Assembly (NCBI GenBank): GCA_963769745.1 | Contig: CAVYNB010000016.1 | Span: forward strand, 1-64,000 | From: JALORV01 sp963769745 | GTDB taxonomy: Bacteria > Pseudomonadota > Gammaproteobacteria > Burkholderiales > Burkholderiaceae_F | DNA: 64,000 nt | Direction: 5' to 3' | Shown here: positions 51,039 through 60,875 of the stretch, piece by piece | Numbering within the stretch: the stretch's first letter is position 1 | How the letters are laid out: the number at the start of each line of letters is the position of its first letter | Program-made: the position numbers and the translations under genes | The notes under the pieces: generated by a model | What the model was told of the DNA's origin: nothing | The model's database searches: none | What the model saw: the letters and a program-made list of their open reading frames with translations, nothing else

Positions 51039-52406
51039 CTACGGCCTGCGCCAGGTCGTGCCGGATGCGCTGTCTTCGAGCACGATGCCCTCGGCCGTCA
51101 ACTCGGCGCGGATGCGGTCGGCAGTCGCGAAGTCGCGCGCCTTCTTGGCAGCGGCGCGCTCGGCGACCAACGCATCGATTCGATCGCTGTCAGCACCCGC
51201 CGCGCCGCGCAGGAACTCGTCCGGCGCGCGCTGCAGCAGCCCAAGCACGGCTCCCAGCGCCTTCAGTTGCGCAGCCGCGGCCGTCGACCTACTGCGATTG
51301 ACTTCCCCCGCCAGTTCGAACAGCACCGACACCGCCAGCGCGGTGTTCAGGTCTTCATCCATCGCCGCGGCGAAGCGAAGCGCATGCGGCTCGCTCCAGT
51401 CCACTTCGGTGACGGGCACGTCCAGGCCACGCAAGGCCGTGTAGAGCCGCGTCAGGCCGGCTCGGGCATCGTCGATCAACGATTCCGTGAAAGCGATCTG
51501 GCTGCGGTAGTGCGACCGCACCAGGAAGAATCGCAGCGTTTCGGCGTCGTACTTGGCCAACGCCGCACGAATGGTGAGAAAGTTGCCGAGCGACTTCGAC
51601 ATCTTCTCTTCACCCACGCGCAGCGCACCACTGTGCATCCACAACCGGGCGAACGGCTGCTCATACGCGCCTTCGCTCTGGGCGATTTCGTTCTCGTGAT
51701 GCGGGAACACGAGATCCGGCCCGCCGCCGTGGATGTCGAAGGTGCGGCCGAGCGTAGCGCTCGCCATCGCCGAGCATTCGATATGCCAGCCGGGCCGGCC
51801 TGCGCCCCAGCGCGACTCCCACTGCGGCTCTCCGGGCTTGGCGTGCTTCCACAAAACGAAGTCGAGAGGGTCGCGCTTGCTGGCATCGACCGCCACGCGC
51901 TCGCCGGCACGCAAGTCGTCGAGCGACTTGCCCGACAACTTGCCGTAGCCCGGAAACTTGCGCACTGCGTAGTTCACGTCGCCGTCGGCATCGGTCTGAT
52001 ACGCAAGGCCCTTGCTCTCCAGCAGGCCGAGCAGGTCGAGCATTTGCGGAATGTATTGAGTCGCGCGCGGCTCGAGGTCGGGCGGCAATAGTCCGAGCGC
52101 CGCGAAGTCCTCGTGCATCGTGCGTATGTTCTCTTCCGTCAGTTCAGAGGGCGTTATGCCACGCTCAGCCGCACGCCGGATGATCTTGTCTTCCACGTCG
52201 GTGATGTTGCGTACATAGGTCACCCGCAGCCCGCGCGCGCGCATCCAGCGCACCGCCAGATCGAATGCGATGAAGGTGCGGGCATGGCCAAGATGGCAAA
52301 GGTCGTAAACCGTCATGCCGCAGACGTACATGCGGACATGGCCCGGTTCGATCGGCACCAGCGGTTCGACGCGGCGCGTCAGCGTGTTGTGGATCTCGAT
52401 GGTCAT
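51039..52406 (-). CDS. cysS: Cysteine-tRNA ligase
   Basis: A 455-residue class I synthetase. The HIGH-like motif is HLGH at 38-41 (DLCHLGHARTF). Zn ligands include Cys29 and the later CSAM / HHENE pieces (GWHIECSAM, FPHHENEIAQSEG). KMSKSLGNF is the second signature. A complete C-terminal helical domain and anticodon-binding tail are present. It charges tRNA-Cys in the cytosol. It lies upstream of alkA and is divergent from the TPR/ppiA operon. Confidence 0.97.
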   Translation of the reverse strand: MTIEIHNTLTRRVEPLVPIEPGHVRMYVCGMTVYDLCHLGHARTFIAFDLAVRWMRARGLRVTYVRNITDVEDKIIRRAAERGITPSELTEENIRTMHEDFAALGLLPPDLEPRATQYIPQMLDLLGLLESKGLAYQTDADGDVNYAVRKFPGYGKLSGKSLDDLRAGERVAVDASKRDPLDFVLWKHAKPGEPQWESRWGAGRPGWHIECSAMASATLGRTFDIHGGGPDLVFPHHENEIAQSEGAYEQPFARLWMHSGALRVGEEKMSKSLGNFLTIRAALAKYDAETLRFFLVRSHYRSQIAFTESLIDDARAGLTRLYTALRGLDVPVTEVDWSEPHALRFAAAMDEDLNTALAVSVLFELAGEVNRSRSTAAAAQLKALGAVLGLLQRAPDEFLRGAAGADSDRIDALVAERAAAKKARDFATADRIRAELTAEGIVLEDSASGTTWRRP

Positions 52407-52583
52407 GCGGGAACCCCTGTGATCGTTCGGCAGGCGCCGGACGGAAGTGTGGCGTCGGACAAGGCTGGTACGAGCTCGTCAACAGCGCCGCAGAGTCATC
52501 TCAACGGGGTGGCAGTTGTAGAATCGCTGCAGTATATCAACGCCCATCTTCCGCCCAGCGGGCGATGCGCTCGCGCACAAACC

Positions 52584-53165
52584 ATGGTCCGCCACCCTGT
52601 CCTCGCCTGCCTGGTTGTCCTGGCGCTGCCGTCAACGGCGACGCTGGCGCAGGTGTCGACGGCGCTCCCACCGCAGACGATAGGCACGCTCGCCACGGAC
52701 AAGGAGCTGCTTACCGAATTGCAGCAGGTCCAGCAGCTGCTGGCGGCCGGGCGGGCGCCACAGGCCCTGGCGCGCGCCGATGCGCAGCTGGAGAAGAATC
52801 CGCGCGATGCACAAATGCGCTTCGTGCGCGGCGTGATCCTTACAGAAATGAAAAAGCCGGCGGAGGCCCGCGATGCGTTCGAGCGCCTGACCGAGGACTA
52901 TCCCGAATTGCCGGAGCCCTACAACAACCTGGCCGTGCTGTATGCCAGCGAAGGGAAGCTCGAAAGCGCCCGCGCCGCGCTCGAAAAGGCGCTGGCCGCC
53001 GCCCCGAACTACGGCACCGCTTACGAAAACCTCGGCGACATCTACCTTCAAATGGCCGCCGATGCCTATCAGCGAGCGTCCAAGCTTGACCCGGCCAATC
53101 GCCAGGCAAATGCAAAGCTGACCCTTTCCCGCGAATTGATCACCAAGGCGCGCAACGTCCGTTGA
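52584..53165 (+). CDS. Exported TPR protein
   Basis: A 193-residue protein with a signal peptide (1-21, ending ATLAQ) and about three tetratricopeptide repeats (LLAAGRAPQALARADAQLEK, PEPYNNLAVLYASEGKLESA, YGTAYENLGDIYLQMAADAY). It should be a periplasmic scaffold. It lies 22 bases upstream of ppiA, so it may work with these periplasmic folding factors. ATG 52584 fits the signal peptide; the region further upstream is antisense to cysS. Confidence 0.85.
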   Translation: MVRHPVLACLVVLALPSTATLAQVSTALPPQTIGTLATDKELLTELQQVQQLLAAGRAPQALARADAQLEKNPRDAQMRFVRGVILTEMKKPAEARDAFERLTEDYPELPEPYNNLAVLYASEGKLESARAALEKALAAAPNYGTAYENLGDIYLQMAADAYQRASKLDPANRQANAKLTLSRELITKARNVR

Positions 53166-53187
53166 GCGCATGTCCTAAGGAATTCCG

Positions 53188-53751
53188 ATGCAGCTTTCGA
53201 CTCGACCACTGAACCTGTTGTTCTGCCTATTGCTGTCGCTGCCCGGAGCCGCGTGGGCCCAGCGCGTGGCGCTCGACACCACCCAGGGCACGATCGTCAT
53301 CGAGCTGGCCCCACAGGAAGCGCCCAAGACCGTTGCCAACTTTCTCGAATACGTGAAGAGCGGGCACTACAACAACACCGTGTTCCATCGAGTCATGGGC
53401 ACGTTCATGATCCAGGGCGGTGGCTATACGGCCGACCTGACTGAAAAACCGACGCGCGCCCCGATTCCGCTCGAAAGCCAGAACGGACTGAAGAACGTAC
53501 GCGGCTCCGTTTCCATGGCGCGCCGGGGCGATCCCAATTCCGCGACGTCGCAGTTCTTCATCAACGTCGTGGACAACCCACGGCTGGATTATCCGAATCC
53601 CGACGGCAACGGCTACGCAGTCTTCGGCAAGGTGGTCGACGGCATGGATGTCGTCGACAAGATTCGCGCGGTGCCCACGGGCGCCAGCGGGTCGCACCAG
53701 AGCGTGCCGACGACCCCTGTGGTGATCAAGTCCGCCCGTATCGTCAAGTAG
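53188..53751 (+). CDS. ppiA: Peptidyl-prolyl cis-trans isomerase, periplasmic cyclophilin
   Basis: A 187-residue cyclophilin with a signal peptide (1-24, ending GAAWA). FHRVMGTFMIQGGGYTAD holds the catalytic Arg and the cyclophilin core, and SATSQFFINVVDNPRLDY follows. It assists folding of exported proteins. TPR protein, periplasmic cyclophilin, cytosolic cyclophilin and lpxH run in one direction with short gaps. Confidence 0.95.
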   Translation: MQLSTRPLNLLFCLLLSLPGAAWAQRVALDTTQGTIVIELAPQEAPKTVANFLEYVKSGHYNNTVFHRVMGTFMIQGGGYTADLTEKPTRAPIPLESQNGLKNVRGSVSMARRGDPNSATSQFFINVVDNPRLDYPNPDGNGYAVFGKVVDGMDVVDKIRAVPTGASGSHQSVPTTPVVIKSARIVK

Positions 53752-53767
53752 CCCTGCAGGAGACCCC

Positions 53768-54262
53768 ATGATCCGCATGTACACCAGCCTCGGCCCGTTC
53801 ACGATCGAACTCGACCACGAGCGCGCCCCCAAGACCGCCGAGAACTTCGAGTCATATGTCCGCAACGGTTTCTACGACGGCACGATCTTCCATCGCGTCA
53901 TCAACGGCTTCATGATCCAGGGTGGCGGCTTCGAGACCGGAATGCGGCAGAAGACGACCGAGGCTCCGATCGAGAATGAAGCGCGCAATGGCCTGCGCAA
54001 TGCGAAGTACACCCTCGCGATGGCGCGTACCGGCGATCCGCACTCGGCCACCGCGCAGTTCTTCATCAACGTCGCCGACAATGACTTCCTGAATCACACG
54101 GCGGCGTCACCGCAGGGCTGGGGCTACTGCGTCTTCGGCAAGGTCATCGAGGGATTTGCCGCCGTCGACAAGATCAAGGCCGTGCGCACCGGGCGTCGCG
54201 GTGGCCATGCCGATGTACCGGAAGTCGACGTGCTGATCGAGCGTGCAGAAATCACCCAGTGA
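53768..54262 (+). CDS. ppiB: Peptidyl-prolyl cis-trans isomerase B, cytosolic cyclophilin
   Basis: A 164-residue cyclophilin without a signal peptide. FHRVINGFMIQGGGFETGM includes the catalytic Arg, and SATAQFFINVADNDFLNH follows. Sixteen bases separate it from ppiA, and the two share about half of their residues by eye, consistent with an old duplication into exported and cytosolic forms. The 3' end overlaps the lpxH frame by 20 bases. Confidence 0.96.
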   Translation: MIRMYTSLGPFTIELDHERAPKTAENFESYVRNGFYDGTIFHRVINGFMIQGGGFETGMRQKTTEAPIENEARNGLRNAKYTLAMARTGDPHSATAQFFINVADNDFLNHTAASPQGWGYCVFGKVIEGFAAVDKIKAVRTGRRGGHADVPEVDVLIERAEITQ

Positions 54263-55067
54263 GCACGCCTTGAACCAGGGCGCGCCCGCGACGCCTCCGG
54301 TGCTCGCGGTCGAGCGATCGATCGACCCGCTGGTCGATCCTATCGTCATCTCCGACCTGCACCTGACGACCGAGCGCCCGCGCACGGTCGAGCGGTTTCT
54401 GCGTTTCATGCGCGAGGATGCGCCGGCTCACCGTGAGCTGGTCATCCTGGGCGACCTGTTCGAATTCTGGATCGGTGACGACGCGGGCGCTGCGGCCGCC
54501 CCCGTCATTGCCGCACTGGCCGCCGCATCCCGCGACGGCCAGCGTGTGCTGGTGATGCACGGCAATCGTGACCTCTTGCTGGGGCGCGAGTTTGCGCGCG
54601 CCACAGGCAGCGTTCTGCTGGCCGATCCGATCGTCGTTGATGTCGCCGGCACGCGCACGCTGCTGTCCCATGGCGACGCGTGGTGCACGCTCGATGTCGC
54701 TTACCAGACGTTTCGCGCGATGGTCCGGCGACCGGAGTTCCAGCGCGAGTTCCTTGCAAAACCGGTGGCCGAACGGATCGCGGTGGCACGCGCCGCCCGC
54801 ATGCAGAGCGAGACCGAGAAGGCGGTCAAGGCGATGGACATCATGGACGTGACGCCCGCGGCCATCGTCTCGGCGCTGGCTGCCGCCGGCGTCGATCGAG
54901 TGATCCATGGCCATACGCACCGGCCGGCCGCGCATGTCATCGACATCGATGGCCACAGCGCCGAACGTTGGGTCCTTCCCGACTGGGACTTCGACGACGC
55001 CGAACCCCGCGGCGGATTCATCGACTTCCTCGACGGCCAACCGCGGCTGGTTTTCTTCGACGACTGA
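54243..55067 (+). CDS. lpxH: UDP-2,3-diacylglucosamine diphosphatase
   Basis: A calcineurin-like phosphoesterase of about 274 residues that removes UMP to give lipid X in lipid A synthesis at the inner membrane. Metal motifs in order are ISDLHL, ILGDLFEFWIGDD, MHGNRDLLLG, LLSHGD and HGHTH, all intact. The start is uncertain: GTG 54243 overlaps ppiB, and TTG 54270 or a later GTG are possible. The first 30 residues are not conserved-looking, which favours a later start. Confidence 0.93.
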   Translation: MQKSPSEHALNQGAPATPPVLAVERSIDPLVDPIVISDLHLTTERPRTVERFLRFMREDAPAHRELVILGDLFEFWIGDDAGAAAAPVIAALAAASRDGQRVLVMHGNRDLLLGREFARATGSVLLADPIVVDVAGTRTLLSHGDAWCTLDVAYQTFRAMVRRPEFQREFLAKPVAERIAVARAARMQSETEKAVKAMDIMDVTPAAIVSALAAAGVDRVIHGHTHRPAAHVIDIDGHSAERWVLPDWDFDDAEPRGGFIDFLDGQPRLVFFDD

Positions 55068-55152
55068 CGTCGGACGGTTCGATGGAGCGGTCGCCGCGAA
55101 GGACCGCCGCGGGTCGTGTCCGCATTTCCTACGCTCGTGCCACGCCGTCGAG

Positions 55153-55911
55153 CTACTCGTCCACGAGCCGGTTGAGCTGCTCCGGATCCACTTTCGGCAC
55201 TTCGCGCGTGACGTCGTCCAGCGCAATGCCGTTGCGCTCCAGCGCCGCCACCAGGCGATCGATCTCGCGCTGCTGCGCGGTGGCGTGGTCGATCAGCCCG
55301 TGCAGCGCCTTGGAGAGCGGGTCGTCGCCTTCCTGCGTGATGCCGTAGGCCGAGAAGCCCAGCTGGTTCGCGGTCTGCTCGCGCTGCGCATCGAGCTCGC
55401 GGTGCAGGATGCGCGCGGGATTGCCCACGGCCGTGGCGCCTGCCGGCACGTCCTTGACCACGACGGCATTGGAGCCGATGCGCGCACCATCGCCGACCGT
55501 GAAGCCGCCGAGCACCTTGGCGCCGGCACCCACGATGACATTGCGGCCGAGCGTGGGGTGTCGCTTGGCCCCCTTGGTCAGCGAAGTACCGCCGAGCGTG
55601 ACACCCTGGTAAATGGTCGTGCCGTCGCCGATCTCGGCGGTCTCGCCGATGACGATGCCCATGCCGTGATCGATGAAGACGTAGCGCCCGATGGTCGCGC
55701 CGGGGTGGATCTCGATTCCGGTCAGCCAGCGCGACATATGCGACACGAAGCGCGCGAGCCAGCGCATCCCGCCCTTCCAGCAGGCATGCGCCAGCCGATG
55801 CAGTGCCAGCGCGTGCAGGCCCGGATAGCACGTCAGCACCTCCCAGCGCGAGCGCGCGGCAGGGTCGCGTTCCAGTATGCAATCGATGTCTTCGCGCAGA
55901 CGCGTGAACAT
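55153..55911 (-). CDS. cysE: Serine O-acetyltransferase
   Basis: A 252-residue left-handed beta-helix enzyme that acetylates serine for cysteine synthesis. An N-terminal helical part (MFTRLREDIDCILERDPAAR) is followed by hexapeptide repeats with the active-site region IDHGMGIVIGETAEIGDG and VGAGAKVLGGFTVGDGARIG. It has a C-terminal extension of about 80 residues typical of one proteobacterial CysE subtype. ATG 55911 is chosen at the conserved MFTR; the upstream residues are not conserved. Confidence 0.94.
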   Translation of the reverse strand: MFTRLREDIDCILERDPAARSRWEVLTCYPGLHALALHRLAHACWKGGMRWLARFVSHMSRWLTGIEIHPGATIGRYVFIDHGMGIVIGETAEIGDGTTIYQGVTLGGTSLTKGAKRHPTLGRNVIVGAGAKVLGGFTVGDGARIGSNAVVVKDVPAGATAVGNPARILHRELDAQREQTANQLGFSAYGITQEGDDPLSKALHGLIDHATAQQREIDRLVAALERNGIALDDVTREVPKVDPEQLNRLVDE

Positions 55912-56019
55912 GTTCAGGGTGTCGAGCTTGGGTGTCGAGTTACTGTGCGGCGATTGTACGGTTGCGCCGCGGGAAGCCTGGCAGCGCAACTCATGCGCAG
56001 CGTTGTGAACTGCAGCCGG

Positions 56020-56817
56020 TCACGTGCGGCGCTTGCGCCCCGCCCGATCCGCGCGGGCCTCGATCACTGCGGCCAGCACACCGCGCAGCAGATCGACCTC
56101 GGTCTGTGTCGGCCGGGCACGATTGAGCATGCGTCGAAAGCGCGGCATCAGGGTCTTGGGCTCGGCCGGGTCATGGAATCCCACCACCGTCGCCGCCTGC
56201 TCGAAGTGCTCGTAGAGCTTTTCCAGCGCCTCCACGCTGGCCGGCGGATCGTCGTCATTGAAGCGTCGTTGACCCTGCTGGATCGCGGCACTGGCACGCA
56301 GGGCCAACTGACATTCGTAGGCCGCCACCTGCACCGACTGCGCCAGATTCAGCGAGGCGAACTCCGGGTTGGCGGGAATGGCGCAACACACCTGGCAGCG
56401 CAGGACATCGGCGTTCTCCATACCACTGCGCTCGGTGCCGAAAACAAACGCGACATCGCCACTCGGTTGAACTGCCAACTCCTCGGCAGCCAGCGCTGCG
56501 ACACTGCGCAGGTCCCGCAGCGGAGGACCGTATTCGCGGTCATAGCCGGTCATCGCGACGGCGTAGCCGACGCCCTGCAAGGCCTCGGTGAGCGAGGCGG
56601 CATGCGTACTCGCTGCCAGCACGTCGGCGGCCCCGGTCGATCGGGCAACGGCGTCGGCATCCGTGCGGAAGTTCACGTCGCGCGGGTTGACGACGACCAG
56701 GCGCGCGAAGCCCATCGTCTTGATCGCCCGTGCGGCCGCACCGACGTTGGCCGCGAGCGTCGGCTCGACCAGCACGAAGCGGACTCGGTCAAACGGCAAC
56801 GTCGGGGAATCGGGCAC
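56020..56817 (-). CDS. trmJ: tRNA (cytidine/uridine-2'-O-)-methyltransferase TrmJ
   Basis: A 265-residue SPOUT methyltransferase that methylates position 32 of some tRNAs. The start VRFVLVEPTLAANVGAAARA, FGTERSGMENADVLRC and the knot motif NPEFASLNLAQSVQVAAYE identify the TrmJ/LasT branch, and the C-terminal helical extension is present. It is divergent from suhB across about 80 bases, the arrangement usual in betaproteobacteria. Confidence 0.95.
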   Translation of the reverse strand: MPDSPTLPFDRVRFVLVEPTLAANVGAAARAIKTMGFARLVVVNPRDVNFRTDADAVARSTGAADVLAASTHAASLTEALQGVGYAVAMTGYDREYGPPLRDLRSVAALAAEELAVQPSGDVAFVFGTERSGMENADVLRCQVCCAIPANPEFASLNLAQSVQVAAYECQLALRASAAIQQGQRRFNDDDPPASVEALEKLYEHFEQAATVVGFHDPAEPKTLMPRFRRMLNRARPTQTEVDLLRGVLAAVIEARADRAGRKRRT

Positions 56818-56896
56818 GGTCGGCGAACTGCGGTGATCGACTAAACTGCATGGTTCAGTCTAAACGCGACGGCGGTCCTGCCGCACGCGCCCCACC

Positions 56897-57691
56897 ATGC
56901 ATCCGATGCTCAACACGGCCGTGAAGGCCGCGCGCAAGGCCGGTTCGGTGATCAACCGCGCCAGCCTCGATCTCGAAGGTGTCCGTGTCGGCACCAAAGG
57001 CCGCAGCGACTTCGTCACCGAAGTCGACCACGCGGCCGAACGCGCGATCGTCGACATTCTGCTGAAGGCTTATCCGGACCATGCCATCCTGGCGGAAGAG
57101 TCCGGTGCCAGCGGGCAGTCCGAATACACCTGGATCATCGATCCGCTCGATGGCACGACCAATTTCATCCACGGCTTTCCGCAGTACGCCGTATCGATCG
57201 CCCTGCGGCATCGCGACCTGATCACGCAGGCGGTGGTCTATGACCCGACACGCAATGAACTGTTCACGGCCACCCGCGGTCGCGGGGCCTTTCTCAACGA
57301 ACGGCGCATCCGCGTCTCGCGGCGCGACCGCCTCGCCGAAAGCCTGATCGGCACCGGCTTTCCGTTCCGCAGCTTCGATCATCTCGACGAATATGTGCGG
57401 ATGTTCAAGAGCATCACCGAACACACCGCCGGCATCCGTCGTCCCGGGGCCGCCGCGCTCGACCTCGCCTACGTCGCCGCCGGACGGCTCGACGGGTTCT
57501 GGGAAATCGGCCTGTCGCCCTGGGACATGGCCGCCGGCAGCCTGCTGATCCTCGAAGCCGGTGGACTGGTGTCGAATTTCAACGGCGATCCCGGCTACCT
57601 CGAGGATGGCCACATCGTCTGCGGCGCCCCCAAGGTCTTCCCGCCTCTCCTGCACCTGGTGCGTCAGGTCCACAGCGGCCGCGCTGCCTGA
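56897..57691 (+). CDS. suhB: Inositol monophosphatase family protein SuhB
   Basis: A 264-residue phosphatase with the metal sites ILAEESG, WIIDPLDGTTNFIHGFP and the C-terminal GFWEIGLSPWDMAAG. In proteobacteria SuhB also serves as a factor in rRNA transcription antitermination. The gene lies 60 bases upstream of mutS on the same strand. Confidence 0.95.
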   Translation: MHPMLNTAVKAARKAGSVINRASLDLEGVRVGTKGRSDFVTEVDHAAERAIVDILLKAYPDHAILAEESGASGQSEYTWIIDPLDGTTNFIHGFPQYAVSIALRHRDLITQAVVYDPTRNELFTATRGRGAFLNERRIRVSRRDRLAESLIGTGFPFRSFDHLDEYVRMFKSITEHTAGIRRPGAAALDLAYVAAGRLDGFWEIGLSPWDMAAGSLLILEAGGLVSNFNGDPGYLEDGHIVCGAPKVFPPLLHLVRQVHSGRAA

Positions 57692-57751
57692 AGCGCGCCG
57701 GCGCCACCTGTTTCGCGCCCCGCGCGTCCGCACGCCACAGACCCAACGAGC

Positions 57752-60352
57752 ATGACGGCGCGCGCAGACGTCAAGCAGCACACGCCCATGATGGCGCAGT
57801 ACCTGCGCATCAAGGCGGACCATCCGGACGTGCTGCTGTTCTACCGGATGGGCGACTTCTACGAGTTGTTCTACGACGACGCCGAACGCGCTGCGCGCCT
57901 GCTCAACATCACGCTGACCGCGCGCGGCGCTTCAGCCGGTACGCCGGTGAAAATGGCCGGCGTGCCGGTGGTGTCGGTCGAGCAGTACCTGGCGCGCCTG
58001 GTCAGGCTGGGCGAAAGCGTGGCGATCTGCGAACAGATCGGCGATCCCGCCACCAGCAAGGGGCCGGTCGAGCGCAAGGTCGTGCGCGTCGTCACGCCGG
58101 GCACACTGACCGACACCGGGCTGCTGCAGGACAAGGCCGACGCCCCGCTGCTGGCGGTGGCGCCGCCGCTGCAGCGCGGCGGTCCGTTCGGACTCGCCTG
58201 GCTCGTGCTGTCATCGGGCGAACTGCGCGCCGCGTCGATCGCCCCGGCGCACCTGTCGTCTGAACTCGCGCGCATTGCTCCGTCCGAAGTGCTGGTCGCC
58301 GACGCCTGGTCCGACACTCTCGGCGCGGCCGTGCGCAGCGCCGGTGCAGTCGCCCAGGCTCGGCCGGACTGGCACTTCGACGCCGTCCGGGGCGCGGAGT
58401 CCCTGCAGCAATTGCTTCAGGTCGCCACGCTCGATGCGTTCGCAGTGACGGACGCCCCCGAAATCCTCGCGGCGGCGTCTGCACTGCTCGACTATGCGCG
58501 GTCCACGCAGGGGGGACGACTACCGCACGTGGCCACGCTCCATCGCGAAGCGCCGTCGGACTTCCTGCTGCTCGATGCCGTGACCCGCCGCAACCTGGAA
58601 ATCACCGAAACGCTGCGCGGCGAGGACGGACCGACCCTGTTTCGCCTGCTGGATCACTGCGAGACCGGCATGGGCAGCCGGCGCCTGCGCCACTGGCTGC
58701 ACCATCCGTTGCACGGTGACGAGGTGCCGCGGGCACGACACCGTTCGATCTCGGCCCTGCTCGACGGAACGGCGCTGCACGACAGCCTGCGCAACGGGCT
58801 GCGCGGACTGCCCGACCTCGAACGCATCAGCACGCGCATCACGCTGCGATCGGTGCGGCCGCGTGAACTCGCGGCGCTGCGCGACGCGTTGCCGGCGGTC
58901 GACCGGGTGGTCGAGCTGCTTGCAGCCGGCGACGCACCCCTGCTGGCGACACTGCGGACACAGTGCCGGGTTCCCGCCGACATCTCTGAACAGCTGGCAA
59001 GAGCGCTGCATCCGGAGCCCGCCCATGCCGTGCGTGACGGCGACGTGATCGGGTCCGGGTACGACGCCGAGCTCGATGAGCTGCGCGCCCTGCGCGACAA
59101 CACCGGGCAGTTCCTCGTCGATCTCGAACAGCGCGAGCGCACGCGAACCGGCATTTCAAACCTGCGCGTCGAGTACAACCGCGTGCACGGCTTCTACATC
59201 GAGGTGTCGCACGGCCAGGCCGCGAAGGTGCCCGACGACTACCGGCGGCGCCAGACGCTGAAGAACGCCGAGCGCTACATCACACCCGAACTCAAGTCGT
59301 TCGAGGACCGCGCGCTATCGGCGCGCGAGCGGGCACTGGCGCGCGAGAAGACGCTATTCGACGAACTGGTCGAGGGCCTCGCGAGCCATGTACCCGCACT
59401 GCAGGCGGCCGCCGATGCCCTTGCCTCGCTGGATGCCCTGGCCGCGCTGGCGCACCATGCCCGGTTGGCGCGCTGGGTCGAACCCGAACTCGTCGAGCGC
59501 GCCGGCATCGAGATACGCGGGGCGCGCCATGCGGTCGTCGAGCGCGAGATCGATGCGTATGTTCCGAACGACTGCGTGCTGCACCCGGGCCGGCGGCTGC
59601 TGGTCATCACCGGCCCCAACATGGGCGGCAAGTCGACCTACATGCGCTCGATTGCGCTGATCGCATTGCTCGCCTATGCGGGAAGTTTCGTGCCCGCCGC
59701 GAGCGCGCGGCTCGGTCCGGTCGACCGGATCCTGACCCGGATCGGGGCCGCCGACGACCTGGCACGCGGCCGCTCGACCTTCATGGTGGAGATGACGGAA
59801 GCGGCCGCCATCCTCAACAGCGCAACCGAAACGAGCCTGGTGCTGATGGACGAGATCGGCCGCGGGACGTCGACGTTCGATGGCATGGCGCTCGCCGCCG
59901 CGATCGCGCGCGAACTGGTCGAGCGGAACCGTTGCCTGACCTTGTTCGCGACGCACTACTTCGAGCTGACGCAGCTCGCCGAGCAGCATGCGGAGGTCGC
60001 CAACGTGCACGTCGCTGCCGCCGAGTCCAACGGACGCGTGGTGTTCCTGCATGAGGTACGGGCCGGTCCCGCGAGCCAGAGCTACGGACTGGCAGTGGCC
60101 CAGCTCGCGGGCGTGCCGGGAGCGGTCGTGCGACGCGCCCGCGGCTTGCTGACGCAGCTCGAGGAACGCGCCCTCGGCAGCCGTCCCCAGCTCGACATGT
60201 TCGCGGCGGCGCCGGAATCGTCCGCCCCGCTGCCCGATCTCGACAGCCCGCTGCGCGCGCGCCTGCTCGGACTCGATCTCGACGCGCTTTCGCCGCGCGA
60301 GGCGCACACGCTGCTGGACGAGTTGCAGCGCCAGGCGCGCTTGGCCGACTGA
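57752..60352 (+). CDS. mutS: DNA mismatch repair protein MutS
   Basis: An 866-residue mismatch sensor. The N-terminal mismatch-contacting motif is in YRMGDFYELFYDDAERAARL. A connector and lever region is followed by the ATPase with Walker A GPNMGGKST (about 620-628) and Walker B region LVLMDEIGRGTSTFDGMAL, then ATHYFELTQLAE and the C-terminal helix-turn-helix dimer part. No domain is missing. It stops two bases before the 3' end of the convergent FKBP gene. Confidence 0.97.
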   Translation: MTARADVKQHTPMMAQYLRIKADHPDVLLFYRMGDFYELFYDDAERAARLLNITLTARGASAGTPVKMAGVPVVSVEQYLARLVRLGESVAICEQIGDPATSKGPVERKVVRVVTPGTLTDTGLLQDKADAPLLAVAPPLQRGGPFGLAWLVLSSGELRAASIAPAHLSSELARIAPSEVLVADAWSDTLGAAVRSAGAVAQARPDWHFDAVRGAESLQQLLQVATLDAFAVTDAPEILAAASALLDYARSTQGGRLPHVATLHREAPSDFLLLDAVTRRNLEITETLRGEDGPTLFRLLDHCETGMGSRRLRHWLHHPLHGDEVPRARHRSISALLDGTALHDSLRNGLRGLPDLERISTRITLRSVRPRELAALRDALPAVDRVVELLAAGDAPLLATLRTQCRVPADISEQLARALHPEPAHAVRDGDVIGSGYDAELDELRALRDNTGQFLVDLEQRERTRTGISNLRVEYNRVHGFYIEVSHGQAAKVPDDYRRRQTLKNAERYITPELKSFEDRALSARERALAREKTLFDELVEGLASHVPALQAAADALASLDALAALAHHARLARWVEPELVERAGIEIRGARHAVVEREIDAYVPNDCVLHPGRRLLVITGPNMGGKSTYMRSIALIALLAYAGSFVPAASARLGPVDRILTRIGAADDLARGRSTFMVEMTEAAAILNSATETSLVLMDEIGRGTSTFDGMALAAAIARELVERNRCLTLFATHYFELTQLAEQHAEVANVHVAAAESNGRVVFLHEVRAGPASQSYGLAVAQLAGVPGAVVRRARGLLTQLEERALGSRPQLDMFAAAPESSAPLPDLDSPLRARLLGLDLDALSPREAHTLLDELQRQARLAD

Positions 60353-60353
60353 T

Positions 60354-60857
60354 TCAGTGCAATGTCCGCGGCGGCTCGGGGGCGCGCAGGAATTCCGGGA
60401 CGCGCGGCGAATCGGCATCCGTCAGTTCCTCTTCGGTGGCCGTACGAACGTCGACCACGCGGATGTCGAAGCGCAACGCGATTCCTGCCAACGGATGGTT
60501 GGCATCGAGCACGGCCATGCCCTCGGCAATGTCGGTGATCGTGAATATGCAGCGATCTTCACCGTTGGGACCCGCCGCTTCGACACGCAGGCCGACCGAC
60601 AGGTCTTCACCGAGTTCCTCGACGCGGGTCAGCACGACCAGTTCGGGGTCGTACTCTCCAAATGCGTCTTCCGGCTCGAGCTGCAACTGGACCGCCGCAC
60701 CGACCTCCTTGCCGGCCAGCGCTTCCTCGATGCGCGGAAAGATGTCGTCGTGGCCATGCAGGTAGACGAGCGGTGCGTCCGACTTCTCGAGCATGTCGCC
60801 CTGCGCGTCGTACATCGTCACATCGAGGCTGACCAGTGCGCCGTCGGCGATCTTCAT
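60354..60857 (-). CDS. FKBP-type peptidyl-prolyl isomerase (SlyD-like)
   Basis: A 167-residue cytosolic FKBP with the insert-in-flap domain. GALVSLDVTMYDAQGDMLEKS and VYLHGHDDIFPRIEEALAGKEVG are the FKBP part, then LQLEPEDAFGEYDPELVV, and NHPLAGIALRFDIRVVDV closes it. The metal-binding His/Cys tail of E. coli SlyD is absent, so nickel delivery is unlikely. ATG 60857 is preferred over GTG 60869 because GGAGA then sits six bases upstream. Confidence 0.9.
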   Translation of the reverse strand: MKIADGALVSLDVTMYDAQGDMLEKSDAPLVYLHGHDDIFPRIEEALAGKEVGAAVQLQLEPEDAFGEYDPELVVLTRVEELGEDLSVGLRVEAAGPNGEDRCIFTITDIAEGMAVLDANHPLAGIALRFDIRVVDVRTATEEELTDADSPRVPEFLRAPEPPRTLH

Positions 60858-60875
60858 CGTCGTCTCCACGATGCG

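Noticed and set aside
50178..52091. 637-residue plus-strand reading frame
   Set aside because: Antisense to accA, alkA and cysS, all of which have complete catalytic motifs.
54907..56844. 645-residue plus-strand reading frame
   Set aside because: Runs antisense through cysE and trmJ, which are intact; composition is shadow-like.
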